The notes under the pieces: generated by a model
Databases searched by the model: none
Seen by the model: only the letters and a program-made list of their open reading frames with translations
Told to the model about the DNA's origin: nothing
Origin: an uncultured Prevotella sp.
Lineage (GTDB): Bacteria; Bacteroidota; Bacteroidia; Bacteroidales; Bacteroidaceae
Assembly (NCBI GenBank): GCA_905233165.1
Contig: CAJODL010000005.1
Span: forward strand, 124,001-188,000
DNA: 64,000 bases
Direction: 5' to 3'
In this document: positions 1 through 8,639 of the stretch, in pieces
Numbering within the stretch: the stretch's first letter is position 1
Layout: each line of letters opens with the position of its first letter
Program-made: the position numbers and the translations under genes

Positions 1-592
1 ACAACGATATAGCAAAGAGCGGATATATCTTGCCTATTATCTTGTCAACTGGCATCAACGTTGCAACAATGTAATAGAGTAATATTATGCCAATCCAAAA
101 TATCAAAGGACCAATTCCTATATCTACTGGCAACATACCTGCAAGCAATGTTGCAGGACTGAGTACAAAGACAGCACCTACCAACATCAGAAGCACAACA
201 GTAAAAATCAGCATTATCTTTCTGGCATTGGGGCCAATATACTGTCCCACGATGTCTGGCAACGAGATACCACCTTTTCTCATGCTTATCATACCTGAAA
301 GGTAGTCATGTGTCGCACCTGCAAAGATACATCCGAGGACAATCCACAAATATGCTACAGGACCGAACCACATACCCATAATGGCACCAAAGATAGGACC
401 TGTTCCAGCTATATTCAGGAACTGAATCATAAACACTTTCCAGGCAGGCAACACCAAGTAATCGACGCCATCGAATTTTCTTATTCCAGGCGTCTTGCGT
501 TTGTCATTAATGCCAAAAATGCTCTCTACGAATTTTCCGTAAATGAAGTAACCTAAGATTAAAGCTACAAGACTAATTGTAAAAGTAATCAT
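1..592 (-). CDS. cstA: CstA-type carbon starvation permease, 5' part only
   Basis: This is the N-terminal 197 residues of a CstA-family inner-membrane permease, a family known to import pyruvate or peptides during carbon limitation; the rest lies beyond the left edge. From the ATG at 592 the protein opens with a hydrophobic helix, then shows the family-like stretch QFLNIAGTGPIFGAI at about residues 57-71 and GATHDYLSGMISMRKGG at about 92-108, followed by further hydrophobic segments. A -7 promoter box lies 22 bases upstream, divergent from the glycoside hydrolase gene. The substrate cannot be told from this part of the protein. Confidence 0.87.
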   Translation of the reverse strand, partial: MITFTISLVALILGYFIYGKFVESIFGINDKRKTPGIRKFDGVDYLVLPAWKVFMIQFLNIAGTGPIFGAIMGMWFGPVAYLWIVLGCIFAGATHDYLSGMISMRKGGISLPDIVGQYIGPNARKIMLIFTVVLLMLVGAVFVLSPATLLAGMLPVDIGIGPLIFWIGIILLYYIVATLMPVDKIIGKIYPLFAISL

Positions 593-614
593 CGTTTCTA
601 TATATAAATCCACC

Positions 615-623
615 GCAAAATTA
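615..623 (-). promoter_or_regulatory. Bacteroidetes -7 box for cstA
   Basis: On the minus strand this reads TAATTTTGC, matching the TAnnTTTG -7 consensus. It is back to back with the promoter at 656-664. Confidence 0.65.
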
Positions 624-632
624 CAATATTTT

Positions 633-664
633 TTTGTAACAACCAAATTTTTTTGTACCTTTGC
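633..664 (+). promoter_or_regulatory. Bacteroidetes promoter (TTTG / TAccTTTGC) for the GH10-like gene
   Basis: TTTG at 633-636 and TACCTTTGC at 656-664 have a 19-base spacer, as expected for the -33/-7 pair of Bacteroidetes promoters. The -7 box ends only 7 bases before the ATG at 672, so the transcript may have almost no leader. Confidence 0.7.
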
Positions 665-671
665 AGCTGTT

Positions 672-2240
672 ATGCTAAAAAATATTCTATTTTTATTTTT
701 TTATATGGGAATTAGTATTTCTGCCATTGCCAATGAAACAAGAGCAGTATGGTTAACTACCATTGGTGGCATCGACTGGCCTCATTCCTATAGCAGCACT
801 ACTCAGAAAGAGGAATTAACCCAGATTCTTGACGACTTGGCAGCAGCCGGTATCAATACCATACTTCTTCAGACACGCATTCGTGCCACCACTATATTTC
901 CTTCCAGCATGGAACCTTTCGACGGATGTCTTACAGGTCATCCTGGCAGCGGCCCTAATTATGACGCCTTACAATTTGCTATTGATGAATGCCATCGTCG
1001 CGGAATGAAGCTTCATGCGTGGATTGTCACCATACCGATAGGAAAATGGAAAGGCGAAGGCTGTCGTAACCTGCGTTCTACACATCCGAAACTGGTAAAG
1101 AAAATTGGCGACGAGGGATTTCTTAATCCCGAAGCCTCTGGTACAGCAGACTATATTGCCGACTTCTGTAAGGAGGTGACTGAGAAATACGACATCGATG
1201 GCATACACCTCGACTATATCCGCTACCCCGATACATGGGGCAAGATACGCAATCGTTCCAAAGCCCGCGATAATATCACACGCATCGTTGAGGCTGTACA
1301 TCGTGAGGTGAAGGCCCTGAAACCTTGGGTGCAACTGTCTTGTTCTCCTGTTGGAAAATATGCTGATACAAAGCGTCAGAGCAGCGTTGGCTGGAATGCC
1401 CGAGATGTAGTGTGTCAGGATGTAGCCTTATGGATGCAGGAGGGACTCATGGATGCTATATATCCTATGATGTATTTCCGCAACCAGCATTTCTATCCTT
1501 TCGTAATAGATTGGAAAGAACGCTCCAATGGTCGCATAGTAGCCCCGGGGCTTGGCGTCTATATGCTTCATCGCAGCGAACGCAACTGGCCACTTACCGA
1601 TATCACTCGCGAGATGTATGTACTGCGTCAGTATGGTATGGGAATCACCATGTTCCGCTCTAAATTCCTTACTGACGACACAAAGGGTATATATCAGTTC
1701 ACCAAAGACTTCAACGCTCTGCCGGCATTACAGTCTGCTATGACTTGGTACGATGTAGCCCCGCCTGTTGCGCCTGAGAAGGTAAGCTTTTCTGATGGCA
1801 TCCTCTCGTGGGAGGATGTTGGTGGTGATGTGACATATAATGTATATTGTTCCGAGACATCCCCTGTTGACACCCATAATCCCCAAAACCTCGTAATGGC
1901 CGATTATCACGGCACCTCTATCCAGTTGCCGCCTCTGAAAACAGCACAATACTTTGCTGTTACTACAACAGACCGCTATGGCAATGAGTCCCTTCGCCCT
2001 GTCAGCAGTCCGAAGAAGGCCTCCGCAAGAGCTGCTCATCCACAAAATATCGACACCTTCCTCGCTGATGTGTCACCATCCCAGATGATTCTTGTGCGCA
2101 CCCTTCAGGGAACAGACATCTTCATGGGTTACAAGAGTCAGCTCCCTACCCTGTCCCCAGGACATTATAAAGTATTCTCACAAGGAAAAAAGATGAAAAA
2201 TCGGCACATGCTCGGATGGGTAGAAGTACCCATAAAGTGA
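672..2240 (+). CDS. secreted glycoside hydrolase-like protein of the GHL10 (DUF187) family
   Basis: The 522-residue protein starts with a signal peptide (hydrophobic residues 4-20, likely cleavage after AIA before NETRAVW). The mature N terminus ETRAVWLTT, LLQTRIRATTIFPS and DGIHLDYIRYP (residues 176-186) are hallmarks of the family-10-like TIM-barrel hydrolases (GHL10/DUF187). Residues from about 370 to 455 look like a fibronectin type III-like beta domain. Members are thought to act on surface or peptidoglycan-related glycans, but the substrate here is not evident. The signal peptide supports the ATG at 672, although it lies only 7 bases after the -7 box. Confidence 0.82.
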   Translation: MLKNILFLFFYMGISISAIANETRAVWLTTIGGIDWPHSYSSTTQKEELTQILDDLAAAGINTILLQTRIRATTIFPSSMEPFDGCLTGHPGSGPNYDALQFAIDECHRRGMKLHAWIVTIPIGKWKGEGCRNLRSTHPKLVKKIGDEGFLNPEASGTADYIADFCKEVTEKYDIDGIHLDYIRYPDTWGKIRNRSKARDNITRIVEAVHREVKALKPWVQLSCSPVGKYADTKRQSSVGWNARDVVCQDVALWMQEGLMDAIYPMMYFRNQHFYPFVIDWKERSNGRIVAPGLGVYMLHRSERNWPLTDITREMYVLRQYGMGITMFRSKFLTDDTKGIYQFTKDFNALPALQSAMTWYDVAPPVAPEKVSFSDGILSWEDVGGDVTYNVYCSETSPVDTHNPQNLVMADYHGTSIQLPPLKTAQYFAVTTTDRYGNESLRPVSSPKKASARAAHPQNIDTFLADVSPSQMILVRTLQGTDIFMGYKSQLPTLSPGHYKVFSQGKKMKNRHMLGWVEVPIK

Positions 2241-2257
2241 AAAAATAGCGCATTTTG

Positions 2258-2289
2258 TTGCATATTTCGTAAAAAAAAACTAAATTTGC
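2258..2289 (+). promoter_or_regulatory. Bacteroidetes promoter for glnN
   Basis: TTG at 2258-2260 and TAAATTTGC at 2281-2289 are separated by 20 bases. The transcribed leader would then contain the short repeat tract at 2300-2335. Confidence 0.6.
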
Positions 2290-2299
2290 ATCCAAAAAT

Positions 2300-2335
2300 A
2301 AGGTCAAAGGTCAAAAAGTCAAAGGTCTAAGGCTT
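2300..2335 (+). repeat. degenerate 7-nt repeat (GGTCAAA-type) in the glnN leader
   Basis: Several units of AGGTCAA/AGGTCTA follow one another, then the sequence continues to the glnN start at 2364. The same unit appears at 18440-18515, 45320-45352 and 46935-46978 in this window. Confidence 0.7.
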
Positions 2336-2363
2336 TAAACTTTCAACTATACACTATACACAA

Positions 2364-4550
2364 ATGCCCAATTTAAGATTTCAGGTTGTTGGTGATGCCT
2401 TTAAGAAGCATCCTCTCTATGTACAGTATCCCAAAGAGCGTCCTTCAGAGTTCTTTGCCAAGTACGTCTTCAACAAAGCAAAGATGTCCAAGTATCTTGA
2501 CAAAGACACCTATACCAAGATGCTCGATGTCATAGACAATGGTTCCCCACTCGATCGTCAGACAGCCGACAAGGTTGCCGATGGTATGAAGCAATGGGCT
2601 ATGGAACTTGGTGTGACACACTGTACCCACTGGTTCCAGCCTCTCACCAATACTACTGCCGAGAAGCATGATGCCTTCGTAGAGCATGATGGTATGGGTG
2701 GTATGATAGAAGAATTCTCTGGCAAGTCGCTCGTTCAGCAGGAGCCAGACGCCTCTTCCTTCCCCTCTGGTGGCATTCGCTCTACCTTCGAGGCTCGCGG
2801 CTATTCCGCATGGGACCCCACATCTCCTGTCTTCGTAATTGGTGACACCTTGATGATTCCTACAGTCTTCATCTCTTATACTGGTGAGGCTCTTGACTAT
2901 AAGACACCATTGCTGAAGGGTCTGCAAGCCATCAACAAGGCTGCTACAGCAGTAGCACAATATTTCAATCCAGAGGTGAAGAAGGTCATCACCAACCTCG
3001 GTTGGGAACAGGAATACTTCCTCATCGACGAAGGTCTCTATTCCGCCCGCCCCGATTTGCTGCTGACAGGACGCACCCTGATGGGTCATTCTTCAGCAAA
3101 AGACCAGCAGATGGACGACCATTACTTTGGTGCCATCCCAGAGCGTGTTGCTGAATTTATGAAAGACCTTGAGATACAGGCCTTGGAACTGGGTATTCCT
3201 TGTAAGACACGTCATAATGAGGTAGCACCAAACCAGTTTGAGTTGGCTCCTATCTATGAAGAGTGCAACCTTGCTGTTGACCATAATATGCTCATTATGT
3301 CATTGATGCAGAAGGTAGCCCGCAAGCACGGTTTCCGCTGTCTGCTCCACGAAAAGCCCTTCGACGGCATCAATGGTTCAGGAAAGCACAATAACTGGTC
3401 CCTCGCAACAGATACAGGCATACTGCTCCACGGACCTGGTAAGGACGATTTGGGCAATCTGCGCTTTATCACCTTCGTGGTAGAGACCCTCATGGGTGTT
3501 TATAAGCACAACGGCCTGATGAAGGCTTCCATTATGAGTGCCACAAATGCTCACCGCTTAGGCGGACATGAGGCACCTCCTGTTATCATATCCTCTTTCC
3601 TCGGACGACAGCTCACAGAAGTGCTCGACCATTTCGAGAATAGCACCGACGACACCATATATATCGCTGGTAAGGCAGGCTTGAAGCTCGATATCCCTTC
3701 TATTCCGGAACTGCTTATCGACAATACCGACCGCAACCGCACATCACCATTCGCCTTTACTGGTAACCGCTTCGAATTCCGCGCACCAGGCTCTGAGGCC
3801 AACTGTGCCGCTGCCATGATAACCCTAAACGCAGCTGTTGCAGAAGCGTTGGTAAACTTCAAGGAACGCGTTGATGCCCTCATCGCTTCTGGTAAGGAGA
3901 AGACCTCTGCCATCATTGAGGTGCTGCGTCAGGACATCAAGACCTGCAAGCCAATACGCTTCGACGGCAATGGCTATTCCGACGAATGGATGGAAGAAGC
4001 AAAGCGACGTGGCCTCGATGTCGAGAAATCCTGTCCGCTTATCTTCGACAGATATACCGACCCAGAGACCATCAAGATGTTTGAGAGTCTCAACATCATG
4101 AATCGCAAGGAGTTGGCAGCCCGTAATGATATCAAGTGGGAGACATACACCAAGAAGGTGCAGATAGAAGCCCGCATCTTTGGCGACCTCTCCATCAACC
4201 ATATCATACCGCAGGTAGTAGGTTATCAGACAAAGCTGGCAGAAAATGTAGCCGCCCTGAAGGCAGTTCTCTCAGAAGAGCAGTTCCAGACGGTAGCACA
4301 GTCAAACCTCTCCCTCATCAACGAATTCTCTTGCCGCATAAAGGCTATTGAGGAAGGATGCGAAGCCCTCACCAATGCCCGTCGCGTAGCCAATAAGATA
4401 ACATCTATCCGTGAGAAGGCCATTGCCTACCACGATACTGTAGAACCCATCATGGAGCAGGTGCGTTATCATATCGATAAACTCGAAGAGAAAGTCGATG
4501 ACGAAGTTTGGACACTTCCTAAATACCGCGAAATGCTGTTTATGAGATAA
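2364..4550 (+). CDS. glnN: glutamine synthetase type III
   Basis: At 728 residues this has the length typical of GSIII enzymes (GSI is about 450), which make glutamine from glutamate, ammonia and ATP. Recognisable parts include GWEQEYFLID (glutamate/metal site), RHNEVAPNQFELAPIYEE, KPFDGINGSGKHNNWS (nucleotide/glutamate loop) and NRTSPFAFTGNRFEFRAPGS (active-site arginines), followed by a helical C-terminal region specific to GSIII. The gene stands alone behind its own promoter. The ATG at 2364 is the first one in frame and leads straight into the conserved N terminus. Confidence 0.95.
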   Translation: MPNLRFQVVGDAFKKHPLYVQYPKERPSEFFAKYVFNKAKMSKYLDKDTYTKMLDVIDNGSPLDRQTADKVADGMKQWAMELGVTHCTHWFQPLTNTTAEKHDAFVEHDGMGGMIEEFSGKSLVQQEPDASSFPSGGIRSTFEARGYSAWDPTSPVFVIGDTLMIPTVFISYTGEALDYKTPLLKGLQAINKAATAVAQYFNPEVKKVITNLGWEQEYFLIDEGLYSARPDLLLTGRTLMGHSSAKDQQMDDHYFGAIPERVAEFMKDLEIQALELGIPCKTRHNEVAPNQFELAPIYEECNLAVDHNMLIMSLMQKVARKHGFRCLLHEKPFDGINGSGKHNNWSLATDTGILLHGPGKDDLGNLRFITFVVETLMGVYKHNGLMKASIMSATNAHRLGGHEAPPVIISSFLGRQLTEVLDHFENSTDDTIYIAGKAGLKLDIPSIPELLIDNTDRNRTSPFAFTGNRFEFRAPGSEANCAAAMITLNAAVAEALVNFKERVDALIASGKEKTSAIIEVLRQDIKTCKPIRFDGNGYSDEWMEEAKRRGLDVEKSCPLIFDRYTDPETIKMFESLNIMNRKELAARNDIKWETYTKKVQIEARIFGDLSINHIIPQVVGYQTKLAENVAALKAVLSEEQFQTVAQSNLSLINEFSCRIKAIEEGCEALTNARRVANKITSIREKAIAYHDTVEPIMEQVRYHIDKLEEKVDDEVWTLPKYREMLFMR

Positions 4551-4575
4551 TTTTTTTGAAAAAAGTCCGAAAAAA

Positions 4576-4608
4576 TTTGCATATAACAAAAAAATATATT
4601 ACCTTTGC
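4576..4608 (+). promoter_or_regulatory. Bacteroidetes promoter for tRNA-Ser
   Basis: TTTG at 4576-4579 and TACCTTTGC at 4600-4608 have a 20-base spacer. The tRNA begins 40 bases downstream. Confidence 0.7.
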
Positions 4609-4647
4609 ACCGCTTTTCAGACCAAAAGCCGTCAAAACAAGACGTTC

Positions 4648-4732
4648 GGAGAGATGGTAGAGTGGTCGATTACAACGGTCTTGAAAACCGTCGTGCTGAG
4701 AGGCACCGGGGGTTCGAATCCCTCTCTCTCCG
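4648..4732 (+). tRNA. tRNA-Ser (anticodon UGA)
   Basis: Acceptor arms GGAGAGA (4648-4654) and TCTCTCC (4725-4731) pair fully. The anticodon loop CTTGAAA carries TGA, there is a long variable arm as expected for class II serine tRNAs, and the T loop is TTCGAAT. The CCA end is not encoded. Confidence 0.96.
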
Positions 4733-4746
4733 CAAAGGAACTAACA

Positions 4747-4778
4747 AGAGATACCCAATCGGGTGTCTCTTTTTTTTT
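4747..4778 (+). terminator. intrinsic terminator of tRNA-Ser
   Basis: AGAGATACCC (4747-4756) pairs with GGGTGTCTCT (4761-4770) around a 4-base loop and is followed by an uninterrupted run of T. Confidence 0.85.
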
Positions 4779-4781
4779 GCT

Positions 4782-4813
4782 GACGCCAATCAAACTTGTT
4801 TGAAATTGGTGTC
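4782..4813 (+). other. two-tier hairpin downstream of tRNA-Ser
   Basis: GACGCCAAT pairs with ATTGGTGTC (one G-U pair), and the intervening bases contain a second stem CAAAC/GTTTG. No T run follows on either side and no gene is assigned to it. The rest of 4814-4925 has no supported feature. Confidence 0.5.
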
Positions 4814-4926
4814 GGTAAAAAAGAAGAACAAATAGCATCGCTATTCTCTTGTTATTTCCTTTGCAAGGGCCCCTGCGGCGAGCAGTGTAGGGATGGACGC
4901 AGTCAATTCCTCTCTCCGCTAACAGC

Positions 4927-4959
4927 AAAAGAGTTCAGCAATTAAAGCTGAACTCTTTT
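4927..4959. terminator. bidirectional-looking terminator overlapping the MFS stop codon
   Basis: A perfect 13-base stem (4927-4939 with 4947-4959) surrounds a 7-base loop. The MFS stop codon (4942-4944 on the minus strand) lies inside the loop, so the coding end and the terminator share bases. T runs follow on both strands, the longer one on plus. Confidence 0.8.
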
Positions 4960-6126
4960 TTTGCGTATTATGAGTAGGCTTACTATTAGCAATATTGGGA
5001 ATATCGATGCTGCCAAGAGACCACTCTGAATATTGTTTTCTGCAGAACCGGTACAGATTCCTACGATGGATGGTCCTAATGTTCCGCCTGCATCTCCTGC
5101 AAGAGCGAGAAGTGCGAAGAGTGCTGTTCCGCCACCAGGTATGCTGGCTGATGTGAGGCTGATAGAGCCGGGCCACATGATAGCGACGGCAAGACCACTT
5201 AATATACATCCTATGAAAGAGAGGAGCGGAATGGGTGACAGAGATGCCAACAGATAAGAGGCAAAACACAGGATGCCTGCCCATGTCATATACGTCGAAA
5301 GGTTGAGATTCTGTCCTTTCTTACCATACCACAGTCGTCCCAATCCCATACAGAAGGCGAAACCGCAAGGGCCTGCCAAGTCTCCTATTGTCTTATCAAC
5401 GCCTAATGATGCTTCTGCAAAAGCGGATGCCCACTGTGCCATAGAAGCCTCAGAAGCGCCTGTTGCCACCATCAACAGCAGGAAGGGCCAGAACATATTC
5501 AGCTTAAACAACTGACTCATACTCATGCCTTCGGAATCCTCCACGATAGGTTCGATGGGGCAAATGGCGAAATTGATAATATTATATAAAGGTATCAATG
5601 CCCACAGGCATGTCAGGATGCGCCAGTTCTCAATTCCGAAGAGGGCAAAGAAGAGCGTAGAACCTAAGATAACCCCTACAACACCCCAGCAATAGAAGGA
5701 ATGGAGCAGACTCATCATGCCTTCCTTGTCAGGGAATGGGCATGCCTCAATAATAGGGCTACATAGCACCTCTATCAGTCCGCTACCGATAGCATAGATG
5801 GTAACACAGACAAGGATACCTACCAAAGGGTCTGGGAATAACGCAGGCAAGAACGCCATACCGGCAAGTCCGAGGGCTGATGTTACTTCAGAGACGATGA
5901 TACTCTTGCGATAGTCGATGTTTTTGAATTTGGCACACAGGAAATCCACCAACAGTTGCACAGCATAAAAGACTGCGGGGATAAGTGCAAGACTTCCGAT
6001 AGGAATTTCATACTCACGATGAAACACCATAAACAGCAGCGGAGTGAAATTTGCTACAATAGCTTGAGTCACAAAGCCCAAGTAACAAGCCAGTTTCGTT
6101 CTACTATAATCTTTTGTTTTTGTCAT
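4942..6126 (-). CDS. MFS transporter
   Basis: A 394-residue, strongly hydrophobic protein with about twelve predicted membrane helices, the length and layout of the major facilitator superfamily. The N-terminal half begins TKLACYLGFVTQAIVANFTPLLF, and the central loop IEPIVEDSEGMSMSQLFK separates the two six-helix bundles. It resembles the fucose/glucose-type (FHS-like) sugar permeases of Bacteroidales, but no substrate motif is decisive. Its -7 box ends 7 bases before the ATG, so it may be expressed from a nearly leaderless mRNA. It is monocistronic and ends in its own terminator. Confidence 0.82.
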   Translation of the reverse strand: MTKTKDYSRTKLACYLGFVTQAIVANFTPLLFMVFHREYEIPIGSLALIPAVFYAVQLLVDFLCAKFKNIDYRKSIIVSEVTSALGLAGMAFLPALFPDPLVGILVCVTIYAIGSGLIEVLCSPIIEACPFPDKEGMMSLLHSFYCWGVVGVILGSTLFFALFGIENWRILTCLWALIPLYNIINFAICPIEPIVEDSEGMSMSQLFKLNMFWPFLLLMVATGASEASMAQWASAFAEASLGVDKTIGDLAGPCGFAFCMGLGRLWYGKKGQNLNLSTYMTWAGILCFASYLLASLSPIPLLSFIGCILSGLAVAIMWPGSISLTSASIPGGGTALFALLALAGDAGGTLGPSIVGICTGSAENNIQSGLLAASIFPILLIVSLLIIRKKRVQL

Positions 6127-6133
6127 AATGGCT

Positions 6134-6142
6134 GCAAAGGTA
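6134..6142 (-). promoter_or_regulatory. -7 box for the MFS gene
   Basis: TACCTTTGC on the minus strand. It is separated by exactly 7 bases from the ATG at 6126. No convincing -33 element is seen; an ATTATGA-type repeat occupies that position (6149-6182). Confidence 0.6.
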
Positions 6143-6148
6143 ACAAAA

Positions 6149-6182
6149 AATTATGAATTATGAATTATAAATTATGAATTTC
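6149..6182. repeat. AT-rich ATTATGA-type short repeat
   Basis: Four near-copies of a 7-9 base unit (AATTATGA / AATTATAA) lie between the two divergent promoters. A similar tract is found at 43821-43852. Confidence 0.6.
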
Positions 6183-6249
6183 AATGTCATTTTCGTTGAA
6201 GATAATTGGCTGTTCGCTGAAAAAATTTTATGTAGAGCAGTTCTTTCCG

Positions 6250-6258
6250 TACTTTTGC
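6250..6258 (+). promoter_or_regulatory. -7 box for the carbohydrate-binding lipoprotein gene
   Basis: TACTTTTGC fits TAnnTTTGY. It lies inside the longest possible reading frame, which argues for the internal start at 6289. Confidence 0.6.
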
Positions 6259-6288
6259 AAACGAAAACAATTCATAATTCAAAATTCT

Positions 6289-8118
6289 ATGAAAGAAATG
6301 ACAAAGTACATCATGTTCGTAGCAGCTATGACTATGATGATTATGACAACAGCATGTTCAAGTGATTCTCTGGATGATGAAACCACATCAGACAGCAGTT
6401 CTTCAGAAGGAGATACTACTGATGGTGCAGTGACGACTACTACCCTATCTACAATGAAGACTTTCTCGATTGCTGTCGATAAAACCACAGCAGAGCCTGC
6501 CGCTACTGTGGCGGCTATATATCCAGAAGATGGAGACAGCCCAAGTGAGAATACGTTTGGCACAATAGTAAATATAGATATGGCTAATCCTGTGGCAACT
6601 ACTATCAATGGCGTAACAATAACGGTTAGCGGTAATGACATCACTGCCAATCATGGTAGCACGGAAGGCATCTGCTACGTCGTTACGGGAACAACGGCAG
6701 ACGGCTCGCTGACAATTGAGGGTGATACGAAATACGGGCTGAACCTTAACAATGCCAACATCACAAACCTCAGATCTACGGCAATAGATTTGCAGAGCAA
6801 GAAGAATGCCTACCTGACCCTTTCTGGCACAAACAAGGTAACTGACGGCATTACGGCTGACGACAGCCATAAGGGTGCTATCTTCGCAAAGGGCAAACTG
6901 TTTATCAGCGGAACGGGTTCGTTGGATGTCTATGGTAAATATAATAATGGTATTCACGGCAAGAGCAACGTAGTGATTGAGAGCGGTGTGAACCTGTATG
7001 TCAACTCTACTGCCAATCACGGCATAAAAGGTGGCAGCGATATTATTATAAATGGTGGCATCGTGAACGTTGAGGTTTCGGCAGCTGGTGCTAAGGCTAT
7101 CAACGGCGATGAGTGCGTAAAGATAAATGGTGGTCGTACAACGGCTATTGCTACAGGTAACGGCACATGGGACACAGAAGATTTGGAAACAAAGGCTGGG
7201 GCCGGCGTAGCATGTGACAGCATTTTCTACATGAATGGCGGTGAACTATATGCTAAGGCTACCGGTAGCGGCGGCAAGGGTGTCAAGGCCGACTTGGAGG
7301 CATACATAACAGGTGGTAAAATTCGTATCATCACCGAAGGTGGTCTGTACTATAGCAACGGAACGACCGAAAGCCACAACTATACCGGTAATACGGACAA
7401 TCTGCCCAGTGCTTACACTTCTTCACCAAAGGGTATGAAGATAGGTTATAAAGACGACACCATTTCTCCAACAAAGACCTACGGAGTACTACAGATTTCT
7501 GGTGGCGACATCATGGTACGCACCAGCGGCTACAATGCTGAGGGTATAGAGAGCAAGGGTACTTTTGATGTATCGGGTGGAACTGTTATGGTTTACGCTT
7601 ACGACGACGCTCTGAACTCTACCGGCGATATGACGATAAGCGGCGGCAGCGTGGTAGCAGCAGCAACCAATAACGATGCTATAGACTCTAACGGCAATAT
7701 GTACCTGAAGGGTGGAACAATAATAGCTTGCGGTGGTAGCGGTGCAGAGACAGGCATCGATATCAACGAGCAGAAGAAGCTATATATCTCAGGAGGCAAC
7801 ATCTTTGCCATCGGTGGCAGAACAGACGGCAGTCTTGGCAGCACTACGCAGGGTATCATCACAACATCGGGCTCTGTAACAGAGAATGGTTCTGTAAGCA
7901 TCAGCAGTAATGGTACAACACTTTGTTCGTTCCTCATGCCATCATCTTTCAGCAACGGCACTATCATCATTAGTTCTCCAAGTCTCACAAGCGGCAGCAG
8001 CTATACCCTCACCAACGGCAGCAGCTCTACAACAGTAACGGCTTCAAACACCATCAGCGGAAGTTCTATGGGAGGAGGCGGCCAAATGCCTGGCGGCGGT
8101 ATGCCGGGAAGGCGGTGA
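6289..8118 (+). CDS. surface lipoprotein with a Cthe_2159-type (DUF4353) carbohydrate-binding beta-helix
   Basis: Starting at ATG 6289 the 609-residue protein has a lipoprotein signal ending MTTAC at residues 19-23, followed by an acidic Ser/Asp-rich stretch like the surface-export signals of Bacteroidetes lipoproteins. The body is a run of short beta-helix turns of the kind NGG-IVNVEVS / SGGDIMVRTSG / NSTGDMTISGGS with repeated SNGNMYLKGG, the pattern of calcium-dependent polygalacturonate-binding Cthe_2159 proteins. The last 15 residues are Gly/Met/Pro rich (GGGGQMPGGGMPG). An in-frame ATG at 6184 is upstream of the -7 box and would spoil the signal peptide. It heads a module with the next four genes. 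Confidence 0.83.
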   Translation: MKEMTKYIMFVAAMTMMIMTTACSSDSLDDETTSDSSSSEGDTTDGAVTTTTLSTMKTFSIAVDKTTAEPAATVAAIYPEDGDSPSENTFGTIVNIDMANPVATTINGVTITVSGNDITANHGSTEGICYVVTGTTADGSLTIEGDTKYGLNLNNANITNLRSTAIDLQSKKNAYLTLSGTNKVTDGITADDSHKGAIFAKGKLFISGTGSLDVYGKYNNGIHGKSNVVIESGVNLYVNSTANHGIKGGSDIIINGGIVNVEVSAAGAKAINGDECVKINGGRTTAIATGNGTWDTEDLETKAGAGVACDSIFYMNGGELYAKATGSGGKGVKADLEAYITGGKIRIITEGGLYYSNGTTESHNYTGNTDNLPSAYTSSPKGMKIGYKDDTISPTKTYGVLQISGGDIMVRTSGYNAEGIESKGTFDVSGGTVMVYAYDDALNSTGDMTISGGSVVAAATNNDAIDSNGNMYLKGGTIIACGGSGAETGIDINEQKKLYISGGNIFAIGGRTDGSLGSTTQGIITTSGSVTENGSVSISSNGTTLCSFLMPSSFSNGTIIISSPSLTSGSSYTLTNGSSSTTVTASNTISGSSMGGGGQMPGGGMPGRR

Positions 8119-8206
8119 GAGTAGTGAAGAGTGAAGAGTGTAGAGTGTAGAGTGTAGAGTGTAGAGTGAAGAGTGAAAAGTGAAGAGTGAAGAGTTAAAA
8201 GTGAAA
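8119..8206 (+). repeat. GTGAAGA/GTGTAGA short tandem repeat
   Basis: About a dozen near-identical 7-base units follow the TGA stop of the preceding gene directly. Because the period is 7 and most units contain TAG or TGA, stop codons fall in all three frames. Confidence 0.85.
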
Positions 8207-8219
8207 CAGTATAAGCAAT

Positions 8220-8639
8220 ATGAAAAAGACGATTATCCTAACACTGCTCTGCATCGTCAGCAGTATGTCGATGCGAGCCGCTGACTATCAGTATTTGGTA
8301 TTCACCATGAATAATGGCAGCACATTAGCGGTGACGGCAACAGACCTCACCATATCCTTTGCCAACGACAACCTCATAGCTACCAGTGGCAATGAGACAT
8401 TGGCTACTCTACCCCTCGCAACATTGGCGAGTATGGAGTTCTCTAACGACAATGGTACAACGGCAATAAATGTGGTGAGTACTGACAGAGCCGTTATAGA
8501 CGTCAACAGCATCATCACCGATGCCAATACAGCCATCTACGACATGCAGGGACGCATGATGCCGCAGGACTCTGCGTTGCCAAAGGGCACATATATTGTG
8601 AAGAACAATAACAGAACAATAAAAGTGAACATCAGATGA
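8220..8639 (+). CDS. small secreted protein with a C-terminal sorting-like tail
   Basis: 139 residues with a clear signal peptide (MKKTIILTLLCIVSSMSMRA). The region YQYLVFTMNNGSTLAVTATD...LATLASMEFSN resembles short beta-strand proteins found at the start of many Prevotella secreted proteins. The end, YDMQGRMM...LPKGTYIVKNNNRTIKVNI, looks like the C-terminal domain recognised by type IX secretion (the YDMxGR / GxYIV pattern). So almost the whole mature protein is a start module plus a sorting tail, without a catalytic domain. It overlaps the next gene by 4 bases (ATGA), indicating translational coupling. Function unknown. Confidence 0.72.
   Translation: MKKTIILTLLCIVSSMSMRAADYQYLVFTMNNGSTLAVTATDLTISFANDNLIATSGNETLATLPLATLASMEFSNDNGTTAINVVSTDRAVIDVNSIITDANTAIYDMQGRMMPQDSALPKGTYIVKNNNRTIKVNIR

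Noticed and set aside
4909..4920. CCTCTCTCCGC resembling the 3' end of tRNA-Ser, as if an integration scar
   Set aside because: The match to 4721-4733 is only about 11 bases with a two-base difference in a low-complexity CT run, and no integrase or element gene lies between.
4605..4928. Open frames on both strands across tRNA-Ser
   Set aside because: They read through the tRNA and its terminator and have no protein-like composition.
6184..6288. Longer N terminus for the carbohydrate-binding lipoprotein
   Set aside because: The -7 box at 6250-6258 lies inside it, and the lipoprotein signal starts only at 6289.
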